From Rhytidiadelphus loreus (taxonomy: Eukaryota > Streptophyta > Bryopsida > Hypnales > Hylocomiaceae): a stretch of 64,000 nucleotides of DNA. The notes under the pieces were generated by a model. It saw only the letters and a list, made by a program, of their open reading frames with translations, searched no databases and had not been told where the DNA came from. The DNA lies in assembly GCA_947034895.1 (NCBI GenBank), contig OX344763.1:17267001-17331000 (forward strand), written 5' to 3'. The translations under genes were made by a program, and so were the position numbers. Below are positions 1 to 17,950 of this stretch, piece by piece. Position 1 is the first letter of the stretch. Each line of letters starts with the position of its first letter.

Positions 1-414
1 CGATCGATCTGATGCAATTCGACCAGCCGTTTATAGTTTTCCCAGACATACAAATAATGGATTGGTTTAAGATATGAAGTCCATAATTAATGAGATGTAT
101 TCTACAGCTAGTGATGTATGGGACTTAAGCTTTTCAATTCAAGCTAACTGAAGATGTTTGATACTTGTTTGGGACTGATCTTGGCAGTACTGCGCATGCG
201 TGTGTGAAAGAGTTCAATTTTAGACCTATTTTCTTTGTTGTTCAGATCGATTTGAATTAGTGTCGTTATTAACGTTAACCTTGAAAGGACAAGACCTATC
301 ATCACTGAAGTACTTTCCCAAAAATGATCCAATTTTCGGACCAATAGGTGCTTTCTTCATTAATTTTCTACATTAATCTTGAAAGTCATCCATAATTGAC
401 CACAAAAGGGTCAT

Positions 415-690
415 TTGCAATGGTTTATATATTGTCACTAATTTGCAATGGTATTCTGACAGAATAATATAATGCAATTGTTATGCAATAGTTTTGCAGT
501 GCTTACAATTCCTAATTATGCTTGTGCATTGATTTTGCAATGGTTTGCCAATGGGTATTTGCAATTGGTCGTAAAATGTTCATTTGCACTTTCCTTGAAA
601 ATTATTTTGCAATGGTTTTGCAGTTCTACTGTTTTGTAGTGGTTTTGCAATAGAATTCCTATCTCTAATTAATTGCAATGGTTTTGCATG
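415..690. repeat. Degenerate cluster of TTGCAATGG-type words
   Basis: The word TTTGCAATGGTTTTGCA or a close variant recurs, for example near 415, 450, 532, 606, 640 and 672. Spacing is irregular, so this is a decayed simple tandem array rather than a clean satellite. No gene overlaps it. Confidence 0.5.
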
Positions 691-1164
691 TGTTTCTTGA
701 AATTTTAGGGTATTAGACAATGTTCCTGAATGTGCTTCCTTTAATCCTTTGGCAATACTTCTATGGATTTCATGCACTGAATGATAACTTATGGGCTTAC
801 GGCAACTCGTGATTGCAAGCTAGAAACACAAGTTGTATTTGAACTTGTGCTAATTATCAACAACATCAATTTCGTTAAAATGGCTATATTTTGTAACTTA
901 AATGCATCCTAAACCAAAATCTATACTTGTCCTAGTTTGTGGATTGAAATTTGACCTTTGTGAAGATATGTGTCACAATTTTTTGGTTTGTGGACTACTG
1001 CCAATTTAGTGAAATTGACATTCAACATTATTGTTTTTAAGCCATAACTTTTGCATTAATTTTTTTTGGATGGATCTTCAAAATTAACCATTGTAACAAC
1101 TAAAGGACTATTGGTAGTTTCATTGCTATATGGTTGAACTTTGTTTATGAAATCAATATATCCT

Positions 1165-1740
1165 TTTAACCCCTAAAGGACCAAGCATTCAAATTTTGAT
1201 CAACAAATGAATACAAATACATCCCAAGCACACAAAATGCATTTTTTCATCCATCACTTTTTTTTCAAATTCTTGTGTTTGTTCTCTAACATTTGTACAA
1301 TATAGATTTTGAAAAAAATTCTTAGAAAATATTTTGTTATTCAATAGGTATTGGTAGGTCTAGCCTCAAAAAGTAACCATTTTAGTACAAAAAATGATCT
1401 TTCAAAAGTGACTTGAATAGAAAACTAAAAGTAAAATCTTCAAAAATCAATATCATTAGAACAATAGAACTTAATATTTCAAACTTCTATTAATTTTTTT
1501 TTTGAAAATCACAAATAATCAATCTACAATTGATTTTAGAAAGAATTTTCAATTTTTGGCTTCAAATTTTATTGAAAAATATTGGTTGGTATAATAGTTG
1601 ATTTAACCTTATGGATTTGATCTATAAATCATATTTTACAAGTGAACTATTGTTTGAAAGTCATCATTGAATTATTCTTCTAAGTTATAATACATCTTCA
1701 CAATTTTGGATATTTGAACTACCTTTGATCCTAAAGGGAT
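1165..1740. repeat. Diverged dispersed repeat, copy 1
   Basis: The block starts with TTAACCCCTAAAGGACC. It contains stretches such as TTCAAATTTTGATCAACAAA, a 'tttcatccatc' word, a 'tgtaccatatagatt'-like word and 'ttggcttcaaattttat'. The same ordered words reappear at about 21280-22020. Similar terminal words (TTAACCCCTAAA or its complement) occur near 43830, 54090 and 55650. It is probably an old non-autonomous transposable element. No coding capacity is visible. Confidence 0.45.
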
Positions 1741-4700
1741 TAGATCATAATTAAGTTTTAATATAACTAGTATTTTAGTCCCATAAAACTATATGTCATC
1801 TATCAATGTGGAATTTTTCTAGTAGTTTTGTAATAATTTAATTTTTTTTAAAACTAAACTAATATGTGAAAATTTATTTGGTAAAATAAATATAACAAAA
1901 AATAATTAATTTGAAATTTCTCTAAGAGGTGAATTAAACAATGATAAATAAAGTTGAAAATTTTCAAGTTTAATTTATACTCAAAACACCCACGGTTTAA
2001 ATTTCATGAACATTAAAATTTTTAAATAAGCACTTTTTCTACAGATGATGTTTTCTTTAAGTCTTGAGGAATTTTTTTGTAGAGCATGCAAGAGTCACTT
2101 TTTTAAGACAGGCTAGTTGAGGAATCTATGACCACCGGATAGTAATCTAGGGTTGGAAGCATGCCAAGATGTCGAAAGCGAAATCCATTTGCCCAAGCTG
2201 GTCGTAGATGATTGGACTTTAGAGTTCGATTTTCAGATATTAGATAGTGAGGGTGGTTCAACTTCAACCCACTATAGTTGAAGTAGTGTTGTGTGACATT
2301 TAAGTATTTTTAGATTATGTTGGTGATGCATAGTTTAGGAATTCCTTATTTCATTTGTATTTGAGGTCATTATTGTTTTCATAGTCTCCAATTTGGATTT
2401 ATTTTTCCTAGTGACTTATGGTAAGATCATTATTCAATAAGAACACCATCTTTGTGGCACTCATCATGTATTTTCTTCATTGTATACATTGATTAACATC
2501 TTTACATCCGAAAAAAATTTGGTATCCAACAATTATTTATCCAACAATTGGTTGGTTATTTTAGTATCCAACATTGTTTTGTTTGATATATGCATTATTA
2601 TTCTATCCTTATGACTATAATTGTGAAGCCTCTTACAATATAAAAAACCCATGCTTTAGGTGACAAGCCTTGATTTTTTGGAATGGATTTTTTTTGACAT
2701 CTAGGTTGACATCCACTTGTTTTTATGTCAACAATAACATCCAAATGAATGAACATCATGAAAAACATAAAAACACCTAGATGTCAATTTAGATGTCAAA
2801 AAATGACACTAGATAAGTGACAATTAGATAAGTAACAATTGCAATCTAGTGTTAAGTAATTGAAGATGAAATTTGAAATTCCTACACTTCCACGATCATA
2901 ACACAATTTTCTTCTACAAGAATGGGCCTTGTAGTAAGTAGTATTGAAGTTACCATTTTCAATTGAATGGAAGTTTTATCCAATTTCACTCTTTTTTCAT
3001 CCATTTATTCCATCCATTTTCATCCTTTTTTTCAACCACTTTCATCCATTTTTTTTCTTCCAATATTGTTGCTTGTTACTTCCTCTTTTCATACTAGCAT
3101 TCCCTAACTTTGAAGTATGTTTCTAAACTAACGAATTTTTTTTATTATATTTTGTTTTAAGAATCCAAATACAAGGTAGGATTTATAAGTTTAGTTCAAA
3201 TCTTTAGAGACATTCTAAACTATAAGTTTAGATTTATCTTAGTGTAGATAATCTCTATAATAGTTCTCTAGAACTATATTACACTTAGGAGATGGACAAA
3301 GTTTGAGAAAGATGGGATGGGATGAAGTTTGAAGCAAGTTTTGTTTATAAAGATAAAAAAATCATCTATGTCAAGGCAAAGAATTTTAGAATTTAAATAA
3401 AGTCTAGAGTTCAAAAACGAAAAAAAATGCAATTGGAAATACTAGATCAATGGAAATCGTTTGATGAAGTGTTCAGATGCCAATTAATGGCTAAACTTCA
3501 TCTATTCATAATTTTAATAGGAAATTTCAAACTCTAAGTGTGTTAGCATTCTAAAATAATAATTTTATTCTATAGACTAAAGATGTTAAAAATCTATAAA
3601 TAATAATATGAAATAAAAAATTTTGAGTAGTGTTTATTGAGTTGATAGTTAATTAAAATCTTTTGAAGACAACCAAAGAAGAATTTGAACCTAGAATCAT
3701 TTCAAACATACTGATAGGGTTCCAAAACTAGTATATACTTTGAAAATTAAATTAAATCAAAGAAGATATAGTAGGATGAAGTTTAAACTTAACCAAGCTT
3801 AGAATTAATTGTTCATCTGTATCAAGCGAAAGCAAAACCGTAGATACCAGAATTTACTTTAAACTAATACTAATAAATCAAAAATAAATTTAAGTAAAAA
3901 AACTAGAAGAAATTGATGGATGAAGTTTGAAAGAATAATTTCAAAGTATAACTTCAATTGGCTATAACTTTCACTAGGAATATTCAATTTCAATTATTTT
4001 CATCATTTTGGAAATGGAAGACCATGATCTTTGACTTAAGATAGTTAAACTTAGATTTAGCAATTTCATATCAATGGACTAGAGTTTTGGCTTAGTTAAA
4101 GCCAAAATAATTACATTTCCAACTATTTGCAATTATGACCTATTTCTTTTGTAATTTGAATTACTTGGAGCAATTAGTAATCAATCAATTGTTCATTTTT
4201 TGGAAGGTATAGTAGACAACATTTAGACATCCCTTGTAGGAAATTCAACATTGAAAAGATAAGAATTTAATTTTGCTTGTTATATCTTTATATCTTAAAG
4301 ATGGTGGTAAAATGCTCACAATGTGCCACACCAGCTCTAGATTAATGGGACTGGAAGTCAATACACCTATAGAGGTTGGAGATGCTAAGGTAGTGTACTA
4401 GGAAAAATGACAACGGATACAATCAAAGATTAGAAATTTGGAAGCAGCAATGGAGATGATCAAGAGTAAATAAAAACACATGAAGATTGTTCAAATTGTA
4501 GATTGGGAGTCTATAGATACATGAAAACATTGTTTAGATACTATTCATAATTCAATGTTGGAGTGAATGACACTCACATAAATCAAAATTGAAATACCTC
4601 AAAATGTTTTATAAAAAATTAAGCCACTATTTACTATAAATACTCGAGTACTTCAAATTCATTTTGACTTGTTCTCTATGTTTTAAGCAATTTGTTACTT

Positions 4701-4921
4701 CTATAGCTATTATTATCTTTTATGGTTGTTGATTACTAGTTTGTGCTCTGATTTTGGATAGATACTTGACTTCATCACCTGTCATTTTCAGAGAATTCTC
4801 TCATTTAATGAATATTGTGCTAAGTCTCCAAAAATATATTTTTCTTGAAAAAGGTGCCTCCATCTATTCTGAATTGCTTATTTTGATGGTTTTGGGTGTT
4901 TCACCGAACTGTACACCTGTT

Positions 4922-5010
4922 GTACCCGGACGGTCGAATTGGTCGGAATGACCATTGTATCCCGACACAACCATAGTCCGGGTACCTCACATAGTGTCGG
5001 GTATAAATCC
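4922..5010 (+). promoter_or_regulatory. GCN5 promoter: alternating inverted motifs and TATA box
   Basis: A TATAAAT box lies at 5002-5008. Just upstream are four related motifs in alternating orientation: GTACCCGGAC (4922-4931), TATCCCGACAC (4958-4968), GTCCGGGTAC (4976-4985, the exact reverse complement of the first) and GTGTCGGGTATA (4994-5005, near-complement of the second and overlapping the TATA box). The spacing is compatible with transcription-factor half-sites. That the box drives the downstream GCN5 gene is inferred from position. Confidence 0.45.
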
Positions 5011-5115
5011 CATCGGACACGGACGACGATACTGACGAAAACCGAACGACGCCTCTCGTTCGTCGTCTCTCCCCAACGAAGCCCCAGGCGCAGGATGCAG
5101 AATTGAGAGCCAGCT

Positions 5116-5187
5116 ATGGCGAAGGACATGGCCATGGCCATGGCGTCAATCTGCTGCACCGTAAGCCGTCGTCCTCATCGTCGCTAG
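5116..5187 (+). other. Upstream ORF (23 codons) in the GCN5 leader
   Basis: An ATG at 5116 opens a 23-codon frame ending at TAG 5185-5187, 85 bases before the GCN5 start. The peptide begins MAKDMAMAMAS and contains four in-frame ATGs, so re-initiation or leaky scanning would be needed to reach GCN5. A GTAAGC donor-like site inside it (5162) and an acceptor-like site at 5253 could instead splice part of the leader out. Confidence 0.4.
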
Positions 5188-5272
5188 ATTCTTTAATCTG
5201 CGATTACCGAAACACGCCCCTCGAGGTTGATCAAAATTTTCCTTTGCAATTAGTGTAATCTTTGCGACGCTG

Positions 5273-10224
<4,952 letters not shown>

Positions 10225-11280
10225 AGGACATTTCTGAGACAAAAGACTACTGGTACTTTGGAGGTCGTTCAATTTTTTGTATCGGTAACTGTTACATCCA
10301 CAATGGTTTTGTGGCTTAGCGTTGAAGATTTTTAGTCACTTGTACAGAAACTCTATCTCAACCAACCCATTGGCAGATCAATGACACATTTGGTCGACGT
10401 TGGGTACGTGGGCGAGATTGCTGGTCTTCTCTGAACAGTTGAACACCATCGAATTTGTATTCAGCATGATCCTTAAGGTATAGTCGGACTACTTATTGAA
10501 ATTATCCAGTGCCTGGACTTGACCAATGTCATTTGAACTTTTCTGGCTATTTAGACCTGTGGAAAAGGTTCTCTTAGGATAGGCGATTGCCTCCTGATAC
10601 TTGCAGAGTAGAGATTTCATCGGCTAGATAGTGGATAGTACGCTCGTCATCGGCTAGGCAAGTTTTGCTATTTCCTTTGGAGAGAGATGCTGGACTTTAG
10701 GGGGAGACCGCCAATGATGTCTTGCTGTAAAACTAATATTCGTCCTGGTTTCTGGACGGAGAAGAATCTATGTGCTTATGGGTTCAAATATGGGCCATCT
10801 TGATTTATTTCTTCTGCCTGGACTCAATGGACTCCCCAGTATATTGCCGAATTCTGTTAGTTTCTTAGAGGAGGTTGACTGAATGAAAAAACTTAGAATT
10901 TTCAAAGTGCTGAAAATAGGTGTAACCCAAAATGGACCCTTGGTTCTCATGGACAAAGGGAGTATATTTTAGGTGAGAATTTGCATGGGTCGCTATTAGA
11001 AAGGGGTCACAATTAGGTGCAATTACCTTAGATACATCTATTTCATAAATTTATTTCCACCACCCATAGTAGAAATGAGAAGAATTATCAGATTGGCAAG
11101 CTTGATATATCAATCTCAATATCAATCTGTACAGGATTTTTACAAGCTCAGGTGCTTCGCCAACACCTAGGAAGGCGGACCCCAGATTCACAGCGCCTCC
11201 GTGAGCTGATCAATGTACTAATAATATCGCTACGGTTTAATTTGAAGATACTCCTATCCTGTTAGGTTAAACAATATTTA
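10225..11280. other. Convergent intergenic region, 3' ends of GCN5 and PANK
   Basis: This is the shared 3' region of two convergent genes. The first few hundred bases are presumably GCN5 3' UTR, and the last bases are presumably PANK 3' UTR. Positions 10893-11030 match a block at 42694-42832 (listed separately). No open frame of note is seen. Confidence 0.6.
10893..11030. repeat. Dispersed ~140-bp repeat, copy downstream of GCN5
   Basis: Shared ordered words with 42694-42832 include GAATTTTCAAA, TGCTGAAA(A)TAGGTG, GGTTCTCATG, TATTTTAGG, TTAGAAAGGGGT and AATTAGGTG. Both copies lie in the same orientation just downstream of a gene's stop codon. It is probably a short interspersed element or decayed MITE. 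Confidence 0.6.
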
Positions 11281-14200
11281 CTACAGTTCCCTTGGCTCAA
11301 ACCTACATACACAATCATAAATAGAGCCATTGATGATTTGCTCTGCCAACCGTTGGTTCTTCACCATAGCCAGCTTCAAAACATCACACTTGAACTTGGC
11401 ATTGAAATTTGTATGCAGCGCACGGCCCATGCCCTCTAACACAACCAAATCCGTCTCCTCAGCTAAGGAGGCAAGCTCTGAGCTCACCTGCCGAAAATCA
11501 ATGCAAGGGCTGCCACAGCCATTTTCGACGACAGTCAGGAAGGGAACTTCTGCCAGATCCTTCTCTGTCAAACCTGTTATCACCGGAGTCAGCAAGGTCA
11601 GAAAGGGGCTATCGGTACGAATATTTTCAGCTAAAGGTATAGAGAACCATGCGACTAGAATGCAAAAAAAAGGCACACGTACTGGAAATGTAGTGGCATT
11701 TAGCTACTACTAAACCAACCACATAGCCAATGAACGCGGTACTAAACCAGTTAATGGAGGATCTTAACACCCCATATAGCTGATGGGTTGGTGCATGCGA
11801 GGCCTAATTTTCAATGCTAAGCAAATCATCGAGGAGAATGATAAAGATTAGAACTGACCGTCATTGAGCACGTCAACTAGAAGGCCACCAGCAGTAGCTG
11901 CTCTTCGCAAAATCTCACAGTGCTTAGCAGCAGCTGCAACAATACTGGGCAGCTCCAAGGCAGTGACGTCGTTGATTGCAGGGAGAGAATTGGCTACAAG
12001 TACAACCTCCGTGCCTTGCCTAAGAAGCTCCCGGGCTAAAGGTATCATCCCAAGCACAATGTCAGCGCCTGAGTTATCTACAAATAAGAGTGCACGTTTA
12101 TGAGGTTTCAATGGACCTCCAGAGTCTTGGTTCCCAATCATCCTCTTACAAAACGCATCAAAATCATCCACTCGCCATGGTCTTTTCATCTTATCTCGGC
12201 TCATTCTGTAGATTTCAAGGATGGTCCCGCTGTGATAGAGCTCCACACATGCTCGAGCACCCCAATCGAAAATATTGGCAGCTAGAACACCTTCAATCAG
12301 CGCTAGAAGCCTTGCAGGAGGGTCAAGACTGTCAAGCTCAGCTAACAGATCCGGAAGCACCACCATCGAAGCTTCGTTCTCTCGCTGTTTTATGGCCAAA
12401 TAGACGTCCTGGAAATGGAACTCTCGTAGACATTCTTCTCGCATCTCCAAGAGATTAGCTAACCCTAATCTCCCATATGCCGCCGGTTCCTCCCGCAACC
12501 TAGAGATGCAGAAGGTCCAAAATAAGTTCCAGAAAGTAAACACAACACCTGCAGCACTAATTCAAGACAAAGCGATATATAATACACGACTATGAATAGG
12601 TAGCCAGAATTTTTTTAAGTGTAAACAACCTGATTAAGTGCGCCTTGAATGCTCGTGCAAAAGCATCGCCCCGCCTCTTCGCATCCGTGGTGCCCCCTTC
12701 GCTGGCCACTGCCTTCTCAACAAGATCAGGAATATTATCGGCCAGAATCTTGAGCCAGTACTCACGCTCCGACTGGTCGCTCAGATCAATGGTATTGGGC
12801 TCATAGCCCTGTTTATCAGCAAGAAGGGGAAAAGGCTCCAGTGATGGCACAAGATGAAGAACTCCAACATTCAGAGCTGCGCTTGCATCGGATCGAAGGG
12901 AGCACGACCGTGCAAGAGGCCGCTCAAAGCCTCCAAGACCCGTGGTTCCAGGGTATGACGTCGGAACCGGAGCAGTGATTTCATTCCCATTATTGACAAA
13001 CTTGTCCATCCAAGTGATCTTCCCATTGAGGTCCCGTATTGGAGGCCCGTAAATCTCTCCTCTCGCATACGGAGCTCCCATTGGAAACCTCTCAACACAC
13101 TGATGAGCAGTCAGATTGGATAATCCATGCTTGTCGTAGCTCAAAAACGCCCCCAATGCCCCTAAAAAACCCTCGTGCCGTAAAAACATGGCTTGTGCAT
13201 CGCCCTTGGACCAATACCGAATAGCAAACGACATCGTGTCCATAGTATACGCGTGTCCTCTGATGAAAAAGCCACTGAAAAAGATGCGCTTCAACCCGTA
13301 CCGTAGCGCATTCAAATAAGCAACCTGGCCAATGTTGTACGAAATCATTCGCAAGAGCGAAAGCGCGATGTCCTCTCTCCGGTACTCAGACAAGTCCTTG
13401 TCTTGGCCAATGACCTTCCCGAAGCTGGAAGCTATGGTGGACGCGGAGAGGCCAATCTTGGAGTAATCCAAGCCACCGTAAATGTCTCCCACGAGCATGT
13501 CGATGGCGCTGTTATCACCATTCTGACTGATTTCCAAAATCTCGTCAAAGGTCTTGCACTTGGTAAGCAATCTTCCCAGTCCCCAGAAAGTACCCCCACC
13601 AACGTTCGTGCCGCTCACCCTCTCATACTGCCCATCGCCATCCACTTTGATCATACTCACACCGGAGCCGATGTTCACCAACAAGTAGGGATACAGATCA
13701 TTACTGTCAATTTGTACAAACTCCTTGTGGCCTTCAAGGTGCGTGAAAGCTTCATCTCTGATTGCGCGTAACAAAAAATTCGCACCTGAAACCAAGCATC
13801 CCATCTCATCCTCCTTGTCAATCGTAACGCCCAGGCGCTCCTTGAAAACCTCGGCGAATTTGAACGCTCCCCCTCCTGTCGCCTTGATGACGCCGTCCTT
13901 CGCTGCCCCAGCGTCAAGCAAATGCAGACGCTTCGACTGAATGAAGTCCAAACAATCGCTCACCTTGTTCGTCTCGAATTTCACGAAATGCAACCGCCCG
14001 CCGAGGATCGGAAACCCACCATAGCGACGCAATCCGGCCACGAAACCGCCTCGTCGCAAATGATCCAGTTTCCGCACGGGCGACAACGCTCGCGACCCTG
14101 CAGAGTTCGTGACCTCCGAGCGACGGGAGAAGTACACGAGCTTGATCAACGATCCTCCCAAGTCGATGGCGAAATGCGAAATCTCTTCGCTTTGATTCGG

Positions 14201-14332
14201 AAGCAGAATGCTGGGATTCTTGGCCTCGCGCGAGCCTAGGATGGCCGCGCCGCTCAGATCCAGAAGGGGACGCATCGGTGGCGTCCGAGAACCATTCTCC
14301 TCCGGTAACGGAGAATTGCTACTCGTAGCCAT
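11281..14332 (-). CDS. PANK2: Pantothenate kinase fused to a DUF89 phosphatase domain
   Basis: It catalyses the first step of CoA synthesis, ATP-dependent phosphorylation of pantothenate. The C-terminal DUF89 domain is known in related proteins as a metal-dependent phosphatase acting on 4'-phosphopantetheine. Three exons on the minus strand, 14332-12630, 12499-11859 and 11573-11281, sum to 2637 nt, 878 residues, close to the plant PANK2 length. The kinase domain occupies roughly residues 45-430, starting with DLGGSLIKLVYFSRR and including a glycine-rich NIGSGVSMIKVDG stretch and VSGTNVGGGTFWGLG. The DUF89 domain follows, with the active-site motif FVDNSGADIVLG and ENGCGSPCIDFRQVSSE and the C-terminal LVVLEGMGRALHTNFNA. 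The start ATG (14332) is the first in a long open exon. Unusually few introns compared with its neighbours. Identity is very secure. Confidence 0.95.
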
Positions 14333-17300
14333 AGCTCCAATCTAGCCTCTACAAATCCAAAACCCCAAAAAACTCAACAGAGTATCCCCTTCAACAAAAC
14401 CACCTGAACTCGCCTCCTCGCAACCCCGATCGAACAATCACCAATTTCCTGGAGCTCACCGCATTTTCAAATTCTGATTCAATATACTCTTCTCCTCGAC
14501 ACTCACACACTCACACACTCACACACCCAGTTCCCCGTCCCTACGTGATTGGTACCAGCTGTTGCACCCCTTGGCGACTCTAAAAAACATCCCCAAACCC
14601 TCTCACAAAGTCAAATTTCAATAATAAATTCACACGGCGAAGAAATTAAGCCAAATCGAAAACATAGAAGGTGCACTCGCAAGCTCTCCTCAAACCCTAA
14701 GCGCGTATTCTCAACGAAAACATTGCCCTCGCCACAGCCGGGTGTTCTCGCTTACCAGAAGCTCAAATCGAAGCGGATCTTTGTTGTAAAACCAGCATTG
14801 AGATCGAAAGCAAATTCACAATGAAGGTCAAAGTTCCTCTTGAGATTTCGTTGAGAAAAACAGTGTCGAGAATATTACCTTCGATTGTGTCCTCCGGCGA
14901 CAAGAGAGCTGCAGTAATCAGCAGGCGCAATAAGGCCCTGAAGCTCCACACACCGGAGTCAAAACAAGAGAGTTTGGAGGAGTTTGGAGGAGTCAAAACA
15001 AGAGAGTTTGGAGTTTGATGGACAGATGGGTGGATGATGGAAGTCGTTTTCATCCTTGTGGGACCTTGGATGTGGATGAGTTGTGGTACTTTCGTTCATT
15101 CCCTCGCCGCCAAACTTGACGTCGAGAAGCTTCGCATTATTTGTAAAGCTAAGATATTCTAACTGGGAATTCAAGCTTAAAAACTAATTTAAAATAATAC
15201 GTAATCTATGTTCCCTTGGTTTAGTCGTGTGATTATTTTAAACCCTTTCATTGACAAGACCAAAATTCTTTTAAATTCTCATTGAAATAAACTACTATTT
15301 GGGGGCTATAACTTTAGTTTCAATGTCAACACTTTGAAGTCATTGTAATATTTTTCTTTCAATACTTGGCTTTAATATTTCATGCAAGAAGTAGAAAGTT
15401 CTTTTGTTTACCTTTAGTCAATCTTAAAAAAAACTATTTTTATAGTGCCCCAACAACTAATTACATAAAAAAATTTGTCACTTAATGTGTATTAATTAAA
15501 CAAATAAACAAATAAAAAATACATCATAATAAACAAAATCAAATTGCATTGAAAATATGGACTTTGTTTCATGACATTTGGAAATGTGATGTGAAAGTTA
15601 TGTTTTTTCTAAAATAAAAGATAATTTAATTCAATTTTCTAATTTAAAAATAATTCAAAATCCATAACTTTCACACCGAAGGTCCAAATGCCATGGAACA
15701 AAAGTCCATGCACCCCTCTTTGTGGAGAGCTTTCTAATGGTACTAAGAATATGGCTAGGGGACTAATAGTTTTTTAGATCTTAGTGTATCAAAAAAACTA
15801 AACTAAACTATTTAACTAACTAACTAATTTAAGTTAGAGATGGTGCATTTATAATTGTAAGCAAAAAAATTGATTGTAATTTGGATGAAAAAATAAGTTG
15901 CATGTTAAATGCATCCATATTTGAAACTAATAGAAACTAAGCATAGTTATTATTATATAATATAAATTATATTTATTCAATCTTATTGGTTAGTGATAGA
16001 AGCTTCCAACACAATTTAGCATGCAATTTATTTGAAAACCGTGTTTATAGGTGTAGAATCAAGAATTTATTTTATTTTATTTTTCTAATCTTCTACTCAA
16101 TTCTTCAACATGAATATTTAATAATATGAATCTACAAGGCCAGATATTTAAGTTTAGGATTCAATGTATTATAATTCGGTATAGAAAGATGTTGCACATT
16201 TCTAGTGTTATAGTAGTGTAAGAGCATATATTTGGATATGCAAAAAAATAAAATGTTTTTTTTTCTTGCCCTTTGCAATAAAAATAACAATTTGGAAGTG
16301 TTTTTTAGTGATACTATAAGGATTATGTAAGCATGTTATGAAAAATGTAAGATATGTAATGTATGGTCATTATTACCTCCTTTTGCCAGACATTTCTTGA
16401 GCCAAAACCTAAAAAGAACAGAAAAGGCTTGAAAAAGTATCATTACATCTTCAAATTTTGCATGATGTTTTTAAAAACAACTAATGGAAATTAAAGCATT
16501 TTGTGCTTCAAGGTTGATTGCTTATGGGGAGTCTAGGAGCATATATTAGTCACTCTCCTATACTTTTGATTTAAAAAATTCACAAAATATTAACCATATG
16601 TCAAAAAATTACAAAGTAACTCAAGTTAGATTTGTCTTGAGGTCACTAACAACCTCATTAGAATAAATTGAAACTTCACTATAAGAAATTGTAGAACCAA
16701 AAATAGTGGTGATTTGGTGTGTTTCCACCATATCTTCTCAATATTCAACCATTCATTGAGTGAATGACAAATGTTTTTAAAAATAATTTTCAATCAATTA
16801 ATATTTGAAAAAAATCATATAATAGTTCAATGGAAAGAAGAAAGAATGCCATGCATGTATCAATGATATGTATATTTTCTTGGAGGAGTTTCAATTAGGG
16901 CTTTGGGGGGACTTTATAGTGCTAGATTACACCTCAAAAAAATAATTTGACTTAAAAATGACAAAAAATCATGAATTTTATTGCTAGAAAAATTTAAATG
17001 CAAAAAAATCTTGGATGAAATCGCTAGATTATGGATGAAAATATAATTATAGATATGTGATATATGCTAATGAGATATTTTCTATCCAATATGTAGATGA
17101 ATGTTGAAATTTTGGAGCACCACTGTTACATTTTATATCGCCACTTTGTCATTTCATAAAAAATGAAAAAAAAAAAAAAAAAATCCCTGGTTTCAGTTCT
17201 AACTTTGTTACAGATTTTCAAAAGATGGATGAGAGCGACGAAAAACATTGAATTGACCCAACACGATATCATCCATCGCAGCCAACGAGAAGTTCATGGC

Positions 17301-17480
17301 CCACAGATAAGGCTCACCGCCAGCTCTCCTCCCTCATCCTCCACTCTCCGAATGTCTCCTTCCCAACTAAAATTCCACTCCCTTCCAGTCCAGCAATCTG
17401 CCCATCGAATTCCGACACAGCTCTCTTGTCACTTCGCCATTGCAATTGAGAAGCAAATCCATAGAATTATGAACATGGCG
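14333..17480. other. Intergenic region between PANK and the GNAT gene
   Basis: 14340-14560 is the PANK promoter and leader side and includes a short CACACT run near 14502-14527. From about 14550 to 15020 the DNA is less AT-rich and carries open frames on both strands that resemble no family I know, plus an imperfect direct repeat of GAGTCAAAACAAGAGAGTTT at about 14956 and 14990. From 15180 to 17160 it is AT-rich with no credible gene. A poly-A tract lies near 17167-17183. After 17200 the base composition shifts to leader-like sequence of the next gene. Confidence 0.5.
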
Positions 17481-17484
17481 ATTA

Positions 17485-17710
17485 GTGTTTGAGTTTCTTT
17501 TTCTGCTGTAAATTGGCTCCAGATTTTACCATTCGTGGAAGGATTTGGTTGCTTGAAGAGCATTTTAAGAAACAATTTCTTAGAATTGAGATAATGGAGA
17601 TTGGAGTTTGAGTTCCTGTTTCGAATGTGAATTGGCTCCGGATTTAGCGATTCTCGGAAGGATTTGGCTCCGGATTTGGTTGTTTGGAGAGCATGTTGAA
17701 GATGATGGAA
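17485..17710 (+). repeat. Two tandem ~119-bp units in the GNAT gene leader
   Basis: GAGTTTCTTTTTCTGCTGTA... at 17491 is repeated as GAGTTCCTGTTTCGAATGTG... at 17610. Both continue with AATTGGCTCC, a GATTT(T)A word, GGAAGGATTTGG, and a TTGAAGAGCAT/TTGGAGAGCAT end. The second copy has a further local duplication of GGCTCCGGATTT. Confidence 0.75.
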
Positions 17711-17950
17711 GCCAACATGCCGCATCTTGGCTTGCAATCCGGATATGTATCTCCCTTGCCCTTCTGCTTCTGCTGTTCTGGATCCGGCTCAAATTTCGTG
17801 CATCTTCGAAGACCGCTCAAGGCTCCGTCGCAAGTGAAGAACTCGCCGGTTGGTGTCCGATCTTTGTTCCATAGTCATGGCGAATGTTGCAACTCTTGTT
17901 GTTGTTGTTTTAGGAGCCGTCAGAGCTCGTGGACGGGTTTGGAAACCTAA
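17693..17950 (+). other. 85-codon leader ORF, possible uORF or alternative first exon
   Basis: The ATG at 17693 opens 85 codons ending TAA at 17948-17950. It is Cys- and Ser-rich toward the C terminus and matches no family I recognise. It lies directly after the duplicated leader. It can be spliced in phase from 17833 to 18263 into the GNAT gene, making it a candidate targeting exon. Otherwise it would be an upstream ORF that represses the downstream start. Confidence 0.35.

Larger units (their letters stand above)
1..4900. other. AT-rich intergenic DNA with no recognisable gene
   Basis: Only short open frames broken by many stops are present on either strand. Homopolymer runs and AT-rich stretches dominate. 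Positions 415-690 hold many near-copies of a TTTGCAATGG-like word. Positions 1165-1740 belong to a diverged dispersed repeat that is seen again near 21.3-22.0 kb. Two patches, about 2100-2240 and 4290-4520, are less AT-rich and could be decayed coding or transposon remnants, but I recognise no family in them. Confidence 0.6.

Noticed and set aside
11330..13940. Many plus-strand open frames of 60-127 codons opposite the PANK gene
   Set aside because: They are shadows of the PANK coding strand: composition follows its codons, no family resemblance, and the minus-strand exons join perfectly.
14549..15053. Open frames on both strands upstream of PANK (91, 96 and 65 codons)
   Set aside because: The frames overlap one another on opposite strands, are low in complexity and resemble no family. 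More likely promoter or leader DNA.
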